Shown: piece after piece, positions 33,045 to 41,561 of the stretch | How the letters are laid out: every line of letters begins with the position of its first letter | How positions within the stretch are numbered: position 1 is the first letter of the stretch | DNA from: Oscillospiraceae bacterium | GTDB lineage: Bacteria; Bacillota; Clostridia; Oscillospirales; Oscillospiraceae | DNA: 64,000 nt | Direction: 5' to 3' | Assembly: GCA_017501355.1 (NCBI GenBank) | Contig: JAFVXA010000060.1 | Span: 1 to 64,000, forward strand | Notes under the pieces: generated by a model | Database searches by the model: none | What the model was told of the DNA's origin: nothing | What the model saw: only the letters and a program-made list of their open reading frames with translations | Translations under genes and position numbers: made by a program

Positions 33045-34790
33045 TTACATACGCTCGGGAGCGGAGCAGCCAATCAGCTCCATGCCGTTGCGCAGCACGC
33101 TTCTCACGCTGTCTGCCAGCTTCAGACGGGCAGCTGCCACAGCTGCGTCCTCACCCTTGATGCGGCAGTTATTGTAGAACTTATGGAATGCGGATGCCAG
33201 ATCCACCAGATAGCGGTTCACATGGCTGGGATCGTAGTCTCTTGCTGCGATCTTCAGCTCCTCGCAGTAGTTGGCAAGCTGCTTGATCAGAGCCTTTTCC
33301 ACATCACCCATCAGCAGGCTGGTATCAATCTCAGATACGGTCTTCACGCTGAGACCTTCCTCCTGCATCATGTTCAAGAGGCTACAGATGCGGGCATGTG
33401 CGTACTGCACGTAGTACACAGGGTTCTCGCTGTCCTCGCGGACTGCAAGACCCAGATCGAACTCCATCTGGCTGTCGGGCTTGGTCATGTTGAAGAAGTA
33501 GCGGCAGGCATCCACAGGGATCTCATCCAGCAGGTCAGTCAGAGAAATCGCCTTACCGGTACGCTTGCTCATACGCACCAGTTCGCCGTCACGGACGAGC
33601 TTGACGAGCTGCATCAGTACGATATCCAGACGCTCGCTGCCGTTGAGACCCAGTGCGTCCAGAGAACCCTTCATGCGTGCCACATGGCCGTGGTGGTCAG
33701 CGCCCCAGACGTTGATGCACTGGTCGAAGCCGCGGTCATACTTGTTGCGGTGATAAGCGATATCTGCCGCAAAATAAGTGTAGAAGCCGTTGGCACGGCG
33801 CAGCACGTCATCCTTGAGGTCCAGCTTGTCCACATCAGCCTGCTTCTTGCCTGCCTTCAGCAGTGCCTCACGCATGATATCTGCGGTCTTGAGCCAAAGC
33901 GCGCCGTCCTTTTCATAGGTATGACCACGACGGCTCAGCTCCTCCACGGTCTCAGCCACATAACCGCTGTTGTGCAGCTCAGACTCGAAGAACCAGCGAT
34001 CATAATGGATACCGTAGCGCTCCAGATCGCTCTTCATCTTGGGGATGTTGTGGGCAAGACCGAACTCAGCCAGTGCCGCATGGCGCTCCTCCACGCTCTT
34101 GTCGGCGTAAGCTGCGCCGTGCTTCTCATAGAAGCCCTTGGCAAGCTCGCGGATGTCATCGCCGTGATAGCCGTCCTCGGGGAACTCCACGTTTTCCTCT
34201 CCGTGGATGATCTGCAGATAACGGGCTTCCAGAGAGTTTGCAAACTTTTCGATCTGGTTGCCGGCATCATTCACATAGAACTCGCGCTCCACCTCAGCGC
34301 CGCAGCGACCCAGCACTGCTGCGAGGGTATCGCCCAGCACGCCGCCGCGGGCGTTGCCCATGTGCATGGGACCGGTGGGGTTGGCGGAGACGAACTCCAC
34401 CATGATCTTCTTGCCCTTGAGCATGTCGCCGCTGCCGTACTCTGCGCCCTCGGTCTCCACAGCCTGCAGCACGTCTGCAAACCACTTCTCACCGAGGCGG
34501 AAGTTCAGAAAGCCGGGACCTGCGATCTCCACAGAAGTGAAGTAGCTGCCGGTCAGCTCCATCTTCTCAGCAAGGATGCCGGCAAGCTCTCTCGGGTTCT
34601 TCTTCATTGCCTTGGCAGCTGCGAGAGCGAAGGTGGTGGTATAGTCACCGTTGGAGCTATCCTTGGGGATCTCCACGCCGGCGTTGACCTCCACACCCTC
34701 GGGCAGCAGACCTTCTGCCGCAGCGCGGGCGTAAGCCTCCTTCGTCAGTGCCAGGACCTGATTCTTTGCGTTCTGGATCATGTGGATCAT
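33045..34790 (-). CDS. argS: Arginyl-tRNA synthetase
   Basis: 581-aa class I synthetase. It has the ArgRS Add-1 N-terminal domain, the HIGH-type motif in SANPTGPMHMGNARGGVLGD, WGADHHGHVARMKGSLDALG, and the KMSKS-equivalent ELVRMSKRTGKAISL, with a DALR-type anticodon-binding C-terminus (FYNNCRIKGED; ARLKLADSVRSVLRNGMEL). The start ATG 34790 follows GGAGGGG and overlaps the DUF1934 stop (ATGA). Its operon partners are DUF1934 and murI. Confidence 0.96.
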   Translation of the reverse strand: MIHMIQNAKNQVLALTKEAYARAAAEGLLPEGVEVNAGVEIPKDSSNGDYTTTFALAAAKAMKKNPRELAGILAEKMELTGSYFTSVEIAGPGFLNFRLGEKWFADVLQAVETEGAEYGSGDMLKGKKIMVEFVSANPTGPMHMGNARGGVLGDTLAAVLGRCGAEVEREFYVNDAGNQIEKFANSLEARYLQIIHGEENVEFPEDGYHGDDIRELAKGFYEKHGAAYADKSVEERHAALAEFGLAHNIPKMKSDLERYGIHYDRWFFESELHNSGYVAETVEELSRRGHTYEKDGALWLKTADIMREALLKAGKKQADVDKLDLKDDVLRRANGFYTYFAADIAYHRNKYDRGFDQCINVWGADHHGHVARMKGSLDALGLNGSERLDIVLMQLVKLVRDGELVRMSKRTGKAISLTDLLDEIPVDACRYFFNMTKPDSQMEFDLGLAVREDSENPVYYVQYAHARICSLLNMMQEEGLSVKTVSEIDTSLLMGDVEKALIKQLANYCEELKIAARDYDPSHVNRYLVDLASAFHKFYNNCRIKGEDAAVAAARLKLADSVRSVLRNGMELIGCSAPERM

Positions 34791-35230
34791 CGTTCTGCCC
34801 CTCCCAAATCGAGTTGTTTCACTTGAATCAAAAATTTATTTTCTCCGGTGACCTGATGCTCTACCGCAATGGTATAGCGGATCTCCAGCTCACCGCCGTT
34901 TTCATCTATTTCCGCGCGGAGGAAGCTGGTGCCAACCTCCACCGTCAGCGTACCGTAAGGTGTTTCGTAGGCACTGGTGCTGATCTCGCCGGTCTGGAAG
35001 TGCATTTCGGACTGCACCGTGCCGATGCGGCGCAGCACCACTTCCTCCTCGCCGATCTCAAAAATGGTGGTGGTGCCTTCCATACCCGTCAGCTCACTCT
35101 CTTCGTAGCCGAGGTGCCAGCCGCCCTCCACCTGCTCCAGATACCCTTCGGTCAAAAGCTCCGTCTTGTTGGGGTCAACACCCTCATAGTACTGCTCACC
35201 CCGCACGGAGATCATCACATTCTGCTTCAT
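34787..35230 (-). CDS. DUF1934 family beta-barrel protein
   Basis: 147 aa. MKQNVMISVRGEQYYEG is followed by GGWHLGYEESELTGMEGTTT, FQTGEISTSAYETPYGTL and EIRYTIAVEHQVTGENKFLI, the pattern of DUF1934 (YwiB-like, lipocalin-like barrel). ATG 35230 follows GAGGAATAAA; an in-frame TTG slightly upstream is less likely. The family is very often next to argS in Firmicutes, as here; function unknown. Confidence 0.88.
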   Translation of the reverse strand: MKQNVMISVRGEQYYEGVDPNKTELLTEGYLEQVEGGWHLGYEESELTGMEGTTTIFEIGEEEVVLRRIGTVQSEMHFQTGEISTSAYETPYGTLTVEVGTSFLRAEIDENGGELEIRYTIAVEHQVTGENKFLIQVKQLDLGGAER

Positions 35231-35238
35231 TTTATTCC

Positions 35239-36051
35239 TCAATACTGCTCAATATCTATCTTTTTTGCACCGTGTGGCAGCTTTTCCGCAAGGAACAGCT
35301 CCGCCAGCTCTTCAAAGTTCTGCACACGGTCACTGGCGTAGAACCACGCATCGCCGTCCCGTCCGGAAACCGTCAGATCCGCTTGCTCCAGATGCGCCTT
35401 CAGCTCCTCCGCCGCTGCCGCGCCGGAGTTGATCAGCGCCACACCTTCGCCCATGAACGCGCCGATGACTTCCATCAGCAGCGGGTAATGGGTGCAGCCA
35501 AGGATCAAGGTATCTGCCCCCCAGTCCTTCAGCTCCTGCAGGTATTCCCGCACCACGGTCTCAATGACCACATCGCCGCTGTGCACTCTGCCGTTCTCCA
35601 CCAGCGGTACGAACAGAGGACAAGCCTTGCCCTTCACCTGAATGTCACTGTCGATGGCACGGAGGGTCTCCTCGTATGCGCCGCTGCGGATGGATGCCGC
35701 CGTGGCGATCAGACCCACCTTCTTGTTGCGGGTGCTCTTTGCCGCCGCGCGGCAGGCAGGCTCCACAACGCCCAGCACGGGGATGTCATGCTCCTTGCGC
35801 ACCTGCGGCAGCGCCGTGGTGGACACCGTACCGCAGGCAACGAGAACTGCCTTCAAATCAAAGCTGCGCAAAAAACGCATATCCTGCCGCGTATATTTCA
35901 GCAGCATTTCCTTCGAGCGGGAACCATAGGGCACACGCGCCGTATCACCGAAATAGATGATCGTTTCACCGGGCAAGATGCGCCGGATCTCCCGTACAGC
36001 GGTCAAACCGCCAAGACCGGAGTCAAATACGCCGATCGCTCTTTCGTCCAT
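35239..36051 (-). CDS. murI: Glutamate racemase
   Basis: 270-aa cofactor-independent racemase that supplies D-glutamate for peptidoglycan. FDSGLGGLTAVREIRRILPG and IIYFGDTARVPYG (catalytic Asp/Ser region) open the protein. The two catalytic Cys lie in AVLVACGTVSTTALP (usually ACNT, here ACGT) and LILGCTHYPLL. ATG 36051 follows AAAGGAGTGTGGAC. The Asn-to-Gly change beside the first Cys is a minor oddity. First gene of the murI-DUF1934-argS operon. Confidence 0.95.
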   Translation of the reverse strand: MDERAIGVFDSGLGGLTAVREIRRILPGETIIYFGDTARVPYGSRSKEMLLKYTRQDMRFLRSFDLKAVLVACGTVSTTALPQVRKEHDIPVLGVVEPACRAAAKSTRNKKVGLIATAASIRSGAYEETLRAIDSDIQVKGKACPLFVPLVENGRVHSGDVVIETVVREYLQELKDWGADTLILGCTHYPLLMEVIGAFMGEGVALINSGAAAAEELKAHLEQADLTVSGRDGDAWFYASDRVQNFEELAELFLAEKLPHGAKKIDIEQY

Positions 36052-36275
36052 GTCCACACTCCTTTCCTCTGGCGACAGAAGTTTTCAAAAACAACTGTCG
36101 CACAAACTGCGCTTAACTCATATATTTTACTATGGAATATCTGCTGTGGCAAGTCGGATTTCAGACTTATCACCACTTTTTTCTATGGCTTTTCTCTAAG
36201 GAATCTGTTACAATATCACTAATGTGCTTTTGCTGCACACATCGTATTCTCTGTCCTACCCGGGAGGTGTTATCT

Positions 36276-36686
36276 TTGCAGATCGAACTGACAAACAAGC
36301 AATACCGCCGTCTGCTGGATCTGGTGTATATTGGCAACTGGGTGCTGAACGCGACCCGCGGTGACGACCGCATCCAGGAATATGACGAGGTGGAGACGCT
36401 GGTGTTTTCCCACTGCATTCCCCAGAATATGCCGAAGCTGGTGGAACTCTACAACGGCGAGATTATCCCTTCCCGCGCCTTTGCGGAGGGCGGCATCCAC
36501 GAAGCCATCATGGCATACGAGGATGATATGTTCTTTGAGATCCTTGCGCAGGAGCTGGCTCTGCGGGATATGCCCGGTCAGCCTGTGACCGAGGGTGATC
36601 TGCTGGAGCTGGAAAACCGGGTGGAGGATTATCTCAGCGAGTTCGCCGCCAACGGCACCGACAATCTCTCCATTTCCCTCAGCTGA
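36276..36686 (+). CDS. Conserved hypothetical protein
   Basis: About 136 aa starting from TTG 36276 (LQIELTNKQYRRLLDLVYIG), which follows GGGAGGTG by 6 bases; the longer frame back to 36132 has no ribosome site and is low-complexity. The sequence is acidic and helical with no membrane segment (ATRGDDRIQEYDEVETLVFS; HEAIMAYEDDMFFEILAQEL; LELENRVEDYLSEFAANG). I do not recognise the family. It stands alone between the divergent murI and the converging rplL, with its own terminator. Confidence 0.7.
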   Translation: MQIELTNKQYRRLLDLVYIGNWVLNATRGDDRIQEYDEVETLVFSHCIPQNMPKLVELYNGEIIPSRAFAEGGIHEAIMAYEDDMFFEILAQELALRDMPGQPVTEGDLLELENRVEDYLSEFAANGTDNLSISLS

Positions 36687-36696
36687 GCGCGCTGTG

Positions 36697-36728
36697 AGCC
36701 GTCCGACCGTGTCGTCGGACGGTTTTTC
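36697..36728 (+). terminator. Terminator of the hypothetical gene at 36276
   Basis: CCGTCCGAC / GTCGGACGG stem followed by T5. Confidence 0.88.
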
Positions 36729-36742
36729 ATTTGCTGCGGAGA

Positions 36743-36778
36743 AAAAAAGAAAAGCAGAGTTTTGCAACTCTGCTTTTC
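36743..36778 (-). terminator. Terminator of rplJ-rplL
   Basis: GAAAAGCAGAGTT / AACTCTGCTTTTC with a 4-base loop and on the minus strand a following T7 run. Confidence 0.85.
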
Positions 36779-36810
36779 TCTGTTTCGCTTGTAAGACAGT
36801 AAGGGTTAAC

Positions 36811-37179
36811 TTACTTGATCTCGACCTTAGCGCCGACATCCTCGAGCTTCTTCTTCAGCTCTTCAGCCTCGTCCTTGCTCACGCCTTCCTTCAGAGCCTT
36901 GGGAGCAGCCTCGACTGCAGCCTTAGCTTCAGCCAGACCCAGGCCGGTGATCTCACGGACAACCTTGATGACCTTGATCTTCTCAGCGCCGACCTCAGCC
37001 AGAACGACGTCGAACTCGGTCTTCTCTTCAGCAGCGGGAGCAGCAGCGCCAGCAGCGGGAGCAGCCATAGCAGCAGCGGAAACGCCGAACTCCTCTTCCA
37101 GTGCGTGAACCAGCTCAGACAGTTCCAGGACGGTCAGAGCCTTGATTTCTTCGATCATAGCAGTAACTTTCTCGCTCAT
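36811..37179 (-). CDS. rplL: 50S ribosomal protein L7/L12
   Basis: 122 aa. N-terminal dimerisation helices ([20 protein letters not shown]), Ala-rich hinge, and C-terminal factor-binding domain ([60 protein letters not shown]). Strong AGGAGG site. Second gene of the L10 operon. Confidence 0.98.
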   Translation of the reverse strand: MSEKVTAMIEEIKALTVLELSELVHALEEEFGVSAAAMAAPAAGAAAPAAEEKTEFDVVLAEVGAEKIKVIKVVREITGLGLAEAKAAVEAAPKALKEGVSKDEAEELKKKLEDVGAKVEIK

Positions 37180-37233
37180 TGTAATAAGCCTCCTGATAAG
37201 AAATTTTTGTTTTTGTTTTGGGTTGTTTGCCGC

Positions 37234-37758
37234 TTATTCAGCAGCAGATTCCTCTGCGGGAGCGCCGTTCTTCTCGGCGATCTGCTTGAGGACGCAGGCG
37301 AGGGCGGAAATGGGAGCCAGCATGGTACCCAGAACCTGAGCCTGCAGAACGGGCAGTGCGGGGATGGATGCGAGCGCATTCACGGTCTCCATAGAAACGA
37401 CCTTGCCGTCCATGAAGCCACCCTTGAGCTCGAACTTGCCGTTGAGCTTCTTGGCATAGTCAGCGATGACGCGGGCGGGAGCCACGGGATCGTCTGCGCA
37501 GACAGCCAGAGCGGTGGTGCCGTTGAGCTGCTCGTCGAGCTCGGACAGACCGACGTTCTTGAAAGCGAAGCGGAGCATGGTGTTCTTGACGACAGCGTAT
37601 TCCACGTTGTTCTTGCGGCACTCGGTGCGAAGAGCAGTGTCTTCAGCAACGGTGATGCCCTTGTAGTCCACGAGGACGCCGGCGGCGGAACCCTGCAGCT
37701 TCTCAGTCAGAGCAGCGACAATGGCCTGCTTTTCGCTCATAACTTTTGCGTTAGGCAT
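37234..37758 (-). CDS. rplJ: 50S ribosomal protein L10
   Basis: 174 aa: SEKQAIVAALTEKLQGSAAG, VLVDYKGITVAEDTALRTEC and YAVVKNTMLRFAFKNVG are typical of L10, and the C-terminal helix binds L7/L12 dimers. ATG 37758 follows GGAGGTGAACAAGA. Preceded by an L10 leader RNA that mediates autogenous control. Confidence 0.98.
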   Translation of the reverse strand: MPNAKVMSEKQAIVAALTEKLQGSAAGVLVDYKGITVAEDTALRTECRKNNVEYAVVKNTMLRFAFKNVGLSELDEQLNGTTALAVCADDPVAPARVIADYAKKLNGKFELKGGFMDGKVVSMETVNALASIPALPVLQAQVLGTMLAPISALACVLKQIAEKNGAPAEESAAE

Positions 37759-37771
37759 TCTTGTTCACCTC

Positions 37772-37940
37772 CATGAGAATTGCGATGTGTCTCCACACAT
37801 CAATGGGAAAAGGTGCGTTCAAGAAAAGGAAAACAGTCCTTGTGCGCAAAGACACACAAGGACTGTCAGCAATCAAACGAAAGCTATCCTCGGCAGGATT
37901 TACGAGCTACACTCACCTGCTGTCTTTGGAACGCGACCAA
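37772..37940 (-). promoter_or_regulatory. Ribosomal protein L10 leader RNA
   Basis: The minus-strand 5' UTR has the L10-leader hallmarks CCAAAGACAGCAGGTG (about 37915-37930) and CTGCCGAGG (about 37889-37897), as in the B. subtilis rplJ leader, followed by the attenuator hairpin at 37834-37865. L10(L12)4 binding would promote termination. Confidence 0.85.
37834..37865 (-). terminator. Attenuator hairpin in the L10 leader
   Basis: 11-bp stem CAGTCCTTGTG / CACAAGGACTG with a 10-base loop, followed on the minus strand by TTTTCCTTTTCTT, between the leader core and rplJ. Confidence 0.75.
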
Positions 37941-37941
37941 A

Positions 37942-37969
37942 ATTATACCATATCTGACAGATTTGTCAA
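37942..37969 (-). promoter_or_regulatory. Promoter of rplJ-rplL
   Basis: Minus strand TTGACA (37964-37969), 16-bp spacer, TATAAT (37942-37947), 19 bases after the rplA stop. No terminator separates rplA from it, so readthrough may add to its output. Confidence 0.85.
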
Positions 37970-37988
37970 GACTGATATCAAAAGTTTT

Positions 37989-38678
37989 TTACTGCTGCTT
38001 AGCGTTGACCTTGATGCCGGGGCCCATGGTGGAAGCAGCGGTGCAGGAACGCACGTACTGACCCTTTGCAGCAGCGGGCTTAGCCTTATAGATAGCGCCG
38101 ATGAGAGCATCATAGTTCTCGGTCAGCTTCTCGGGGCCGAAGGACACCTTGCCGATGGGGCAGTGGATGATGTTGGTCTTATCGAGACGATACTCGACCT
38201 TACCAGCCTTGACTTCCTTGACAGCCTTAGCGACGTCGGGAGTCACAGTGCCGGACTTGGGAGAGGGCATCAGACCCTTGGGGCCCAGCACCTTACCGAG
38301 ACGGCCGACCAGACCCATCATGTCGGGAGAAGCGACGACCACGTCGAAGTCGAACCAGTTTTCCTTCTGGATCTTCTCGACGAGATCCATCTCGCCAACA
38401 TAATCAGCGCCTGCTTCGCGAGCAGCGTCAGCCTTGTCGCCCTTAGCGAACACCAGAACGCGAGCGACCTTACCGGTACCGTGGGGCAGAACGATAGCGC
38501 CGCGGACCTGCTGGTCAGCGTGGCGACCGTCAACGCCCAGGCGGACGTGGAGCTCGACAGTCTCATCAAACTTAGCGGAAGCGGTCTTGCAGATGAGAGC
38601 CATAGCGTCAGCAGCTTCGTACTGCACGCTGCGGTCGATCTGCTTCATGCTTTCCTGATACTTCTTACCTCTAAACAT
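37989..38678 (-). CDS. rplA: 50S ribosomal protein L1
   Basis: 229 aa: [40 protein letters not shown] and [20 protein letters not shown] (20 residues) are diagnostic of L1; [18 protein letters not shown] follows. Located 18 bases after rplK, as in the standard L11-L1 operon, where L1 autoregulates by binding the mRNA. Confidence 0.98.
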   Translation of the reverse strand: MFRGKKYQESMKQIDRSVQYEAADAMALICKTASAKFDETVELHVRLGVDGRHADQQVRGAIVLPHGTGKVARVLVFAKGDKADAAREAGADYVGEMDLVEKIQKENWFDFDVVVASPDMMGLVGRLGKVLGPKGLMPSPKSGTVTPDVAKAVKEVKAGKVEYRLDKTNIIHCPIGKVSFGPEKLTENYDALIGAIYKAKPAAAKGQYVRSCTAASTMGPGIKVNAKQQ

Positions 38679-38696
38679 TTGTTACACCCTCCTCTA

Positions 38697-39122
38697 TCAG
38701 TCTTCCACCACGACGCCCATGGAGCGTGCGGTGCCGGCGATCATGCTCATCGCAGCTTCGACAGTAGCAGCGTTGAGGTCGGGCATCTTGGTCTCAGCGA
38801 TCTTCTGGACATCAGCCTTGGAGATCTTAGCGACCTTGTTCTTGTTGGGAACGCCGGAGCCGGACTCGATGTTGCAAGCCTTCTTGATGAGGACTGCAGC
38901 GGGAGGAGTCTTGGTAACGAAGGTGAAGGAACGGTCGGAGTAAACGGTGATCACCACGGGGATGATCAGACCCATATCGTTCTTGGTACGCTCGTTAAAT
39001 TCCTTGGTGAATGCAGCGATGTTAACGCCGTGCTGACCCAGAGCAGGGCCAACAGGGGGTGCGGGAGTTGCTTTGCCTGCAGGAATCTGCAGCTTCACAT
39101 AACCAGTGATCTTCTGTGCCAT
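38697..39122 (-). CDS. rplK: 50S ribosomal protein L11
   Basis: 141 aa: [40 protein letters not shown] and the C-terminal [20 protein letters not shown] with [10 protein letters not shown] are L11 signatures (thiostrepton/GTPase-centre binding). AAGGAGGT precedes the ATG. Lies 127 bases after nusG. Confidence 0.98.
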   Translation of the reverse strand: MAQKITGYVKLQIPAGKATPAPPVGPALGQHGVNIAAFTKEFNERTKNDMGLIIPVVITVYSDRSFTFVTKTPPAAVLIKKACNIESGSGVPNKNKVAKISKADVQKIAETKMPDLNAATVEAAMSMIAGTARSMGVVVED

Positions 39123-39249
39123 AAAGAGGCACCTCCTTCATAAAAATGTGGTAGCGGCCGGCCGATGCCGGAAACCGCTCTTGGCGAGACGTTTCTCCGT
39201 CTCTCCCACTTTTGTCGGACAAGCCGACTACGACCTGGGACTGGTCGCT

Positions 39250-39774
39250 TTACTGAATAACTTCCACCTGATCGAGCTCCAGCTCAACAGGGGTCTCGCG
39301 GCCGAACATGGAAACCACCACGCAAACCTTGTTCTTCTCGGGCTCGATACTTTCCACCGTACCCATGAAGCTCTCGAGAGGACCGTCCGTAATACGGACC
39401 TGATCGCCCACGTTGTAGTTCACGATGATCTCGTTGGGTTCCATGCGCAGAGCTGCCACCTCTTCCTCCGTCAGAGGAATGGGCTTGTTGGCAGAGCCCA
39501 CAAAGCCGGTGACACCGCGGATGTTGCGGATCAAATGCCAGGTGTCGTCCGTCAGGACCATCTTGATGAGCACATAGCCGGGGAAAACCTTGCGGTCCAC
39601 TTCCTTCATGGTGCCATTCTCGGTCACTTCCGTCACATGCTCGAGAGGGATCTCGATCTGCAGGATCATATCCCCCATGTTACGGTTGGTGACAAACTTC
39701 TCAATGCTGGTCTTGACTGCATTCTCATACCCGGAATAGGTATGGAGGACATACCATTTTGCGTTTTCAGACAT
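39250..39774 (-). CDS. nusG: Transcription termination/antitermination factor NusG
   Basis: 174 aa: NGN domain ([60 protein letters not shown]) and KOW domain ([20 protein letters not shown]). Follows secE in the conserved rpmG-secE-nusG order. Confidence 0.98.
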   Translation of the reverse strand: MSENAKWYVLHTYSGYENAVKTSIEKFVTNRNMGDMILQIEIPLEHVTEVTENGTMKEVDRKVFPGYVLIKMVLTDDTWHLIRNIRGVTGFVGSANKPIPLTEEEVAALRMEPNEIIVNYNVGDQVRITDGPLESFMGTVESIEPEKNKVCVVVSMFGRETPVELELDQVEVIQ

Positions 39775-39787
39775 AAGAACCCCTCAC

Positions 39788-39997
39788 TTAGCCGCCAAAT
39801 GCGGAAAGCAGCAGGTTCAAGCCGGAAGCTGCCACATAGTCGAAAACCCAGATGCAAGCGCCGATTGCTGCGGAGCAGCCAATGACGATGCCGGTGTTCT
39901 TGATGACAGTCTTTTTCTCAGGCCAAACGACCTTCTTCAGCTCGCTTTTCATTTCGCGGAACCAGAGTCCGCGATCCTTCTTCTTTTCTTCTGCCAT
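39788..39997 (-). CDS. secE: Preprotein translocase subunit SecE
   Basis: 69 aa: cytoplasmic amphipathic helix WFREMKSELKKVVWPEKKTV then one membrane helix (IVIGCSAAIGACIWVFDYVA), the short Firmicutes form of SecE. AAGGAAGGG lies upstream of the ATG. Between rpmG and nusG. Confidence 0.95.
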   Translation of the reverse strand: MAEEKKKDRGLWFREMKSELKKVVWPEKKTVIKNTGIVIGCSAAIGACIWVFDYVAASGLNLLLSAFGG

Positions 39998-40012
39998 TGC
40001 AATACCCTTCCT

Positions 40013-40162
40013 TTACTTGGTCTCGCTGTGGACGGTGTGCTTTCTGCAGAACGGGCAATACTTGTTCATTTCCAGACGATCGGGATCGTTCTTCTTGTTC
40101 TTGACCGTGTTGTAGTTCCTGTTCTTGCATTCGTTGCATCTCAGAGTGATCTTCACACGCAT
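40013..40162 (-). CDS. rpmG: 50S ribosomal protein L33
   Basis: 49 aa: [19 protein letters not shown], then [20 protein letters not shown] and HTVHSETK. The two CxxC pairs (CNEC, CPFC) make this the zinc-binding form. AAGGAGGTG lies upstream of ATG 40162. First gene of the rpmG-secE-nusG operon. Confidence 0.96.
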   Translation of the reverse strand: MRVKITLRCNECKNRNYNTVKNKKNDPDRLEMNKYCPFCRKHTVHSETK

Positions 40163-40306
40163 GTTAACGGCACCTCCTTATAAATTGATACCACCCAGTC
40201 TCCTGTTGGTACCTTGCCTCCCTGTTTTGGAATTTAAGAAGCCTTCCTGTCCGCTCAAAGCGAAAAAAGCGCACAAAAAGAAAGCCCCTTTTCACAGGTA
40301 AGATAA

Positions 40307-40335
40307 ATATTAGCATACCTTGTCCGAGCAGTCAA
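40307..40335 (-). promoter_or_regulatory. Promoter of rpmG-secE-nusG
   Basis: Minus strand TTGACT (40330-40335), 17-bp spacer, TAATAT (40307-40312), giving a leader of about 140 bases. Confidence 0.75.
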
Positions 40336-40384
40336 CAACTTTTTTGCGAAAAATAACAAATTTTTTCACTGCTTTTTGTGACCC

Positions 40385-40414
40385 TTGCCAAGAATCACTT
40401 CCCTATGCTATGAT
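40385..40414 (+). promoter_or_regulatory. Probable promoter of ruvX
   Basis: TTGCCA (40385-40390), 18-bp spacer, TATGAT (40409-40414), 34 bases before the ATG. Confidence 0.55.
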
Positions 40415-40448
40415 GGCAAAAAACAACGCCCTTTGAGGAGGTTCTTTT

Positions 40449-40868
40449 ATGCGAATCATGGCAATCGACTACGGTGATGCCCATACCGGCATCGCTATTT
40501 CTGATGCGACCTGCACCATCGCAGGCTATACCACCGTCATCAACACCCGTCGCCGTGAAGAGGTCATCGACGGCGTAAAAAAACTCATCGCGGAATACAG
40601 CGTCACCGAGCTGGTGCTGGGCTATCCCAAGAATATGGACGGCACCCTCGGTCCCCGCGCAGAGAAGGCGCAGGAGATGGCAGAGGTGCTCCGTGCCGAG
40701 ACCTCTCTTCCCGTCACTCTCTGGGATGAACGCCGCACCACCGTGGATGCCCACAATATTCTGATGAACAACGGCAAGAATGCCAAGCAGCGCAAGAAGG
40801 TGGTGGACGCTGTCGCCGCCTCGCTGATGCTGGAGGGCTACCTCACCCGCATCCGCCTCTCCCGCTGA
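40449..40868 (+). CDS. ruvX: Holliday-junction resolvase-like RuvX (YqgF)
   Basis: 139 aa RNase H-fold protein: MRIMAIDYGDAHTGIAISDA carries the first catalytic Asp; ELVLGYPKNMDGTLGPRAEK and LWDERRTTVDAHNIL carry the second and later residues; RKKVVDAVAASLMLEGYL has the final Asp. Implicated in 16S rRNA 5' end maturation and recombination. GAGGAGG precedes the ATG. Monocistronic. Confidence 0.93.
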   Translation: MRIMAIDYGDAHTGIAISDATCTIAGYTTVINTRRREEVIDGVKKLIAEYSVTELVLGYPKNMDGTLGPRAEKAQEMAEVLRAETSLPVTLWDERRTTVDAHNILMNNGKNAKQRKKVVDAVAASLMLEGYLTRIRLSR

Positions 40869-40882
40869 CATATATAATAGGT

Positions 40883-40912
40883 AAGACCGCCGCTTTTCAG
40901 CGGCGGTCTTTT
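40883..40912. terminator. Bidirectional terminator between ruvX and the DUF47 gene
   Basis: 12-bp stem AAGACCGCCGCT / AGCGGCGGTCTT, loop TTTC, T-rich end. Confidence 0.88.
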
Positions 40913-40919
40913 GCATTTC

Positions 40920-41540
40920 TCAGGTATTCTTCATCACCACGGTTTCCACGCAGTCGCCCACATGCTCGCAGGCATCGGCGCAGGCCTCCAGATGATCAAA
41001 GATCTCACGCCAGAACAGAATGCCCAGCACATCGTCGGTGAACTCGGGCACGCGAACGGTCGCCTCCAGATAGAGTCTGTCACAGTCCTCCTCCAGCTGC
41101 CCGATCTGCATGATGATGTCACGCAGCTTCTGGGGCTTCTTGAAGTTGGCAAGCTCCGTCAGCAGCTCCTTCATCAGATCGCAGCACTTGACAATATAGC
41201 CCGCAAAGGTGACCGCCTCGGGCATGATGGTCTGCACGCGGTTGACATAAATTCTCTGCATGACCTCCTCGATGCAGTCTGCCACTTCGTCAATGTCATG
41301 GCTCAGCTCTGCCAGATCCTCACGGTCAATGGGGGTCACGAAAGCCTTTGCAAGAGCCGCGGACATCTCATGGCGCTTGCCGTCTGCCGTGTGCTCATAG
41401 CTGTGCATCTTCACCAGCATTTCGCGGATGTTGGCGGGGTCGAAGTGTGCCAGACACTCCTCCAGATAGTTCGCGGCAATGCAGCAGCACTCAGCCGCGC
41501 TCACAAAGTTTTCAAAAAAGAAACGATCCGACTTTGCCAT
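40920..41540 (-). CDS. DUF47 (PhoU-like) phosphate-transport accessory protein
   Basis: 206 aa, all-helical, with PhoU/DUF47 features: MHSYEHTADGKRHEMSAALA, FVTPIDREDLAELSHDIDEV and CIEEVMQRIYVNRVQ, containing the Glu/Asp-rich metal motifs E-x3-D and D-x3-D. DUF47 proteins associate with Pit-type transporters, and the pit gene lies 21 bases upstream in the same operon. Confidence 0.92.
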   Translation of the reverse strand: MAKSDRFFFENFVSAAECCCIAANYLEECLAHFDPANIREMLVKMHSYEHTADGKRHEMSAALAKAFVTPIDREDLAELSHDIDEVADCIEEVMQRIYVNRVQTIMPEAVTFAGYIVKCCDLMKELLTELANFKKPQKLRDIIMQIGQLEEDCDRLYLEATVRVPEFTDDVLGILFWREIFDHLEACADACEHVGDCVETVVMKNT

Positions 41541-41561
41541 AATATAATCCCTTTCCGTGCA

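Noticed and set aside
39123..39249. tRNA-Trp or other RNA gene between nusG and rplK
   Set aside because: The region has hairpins but no tRNA cloverleaf; it looks like an ordinary leader.
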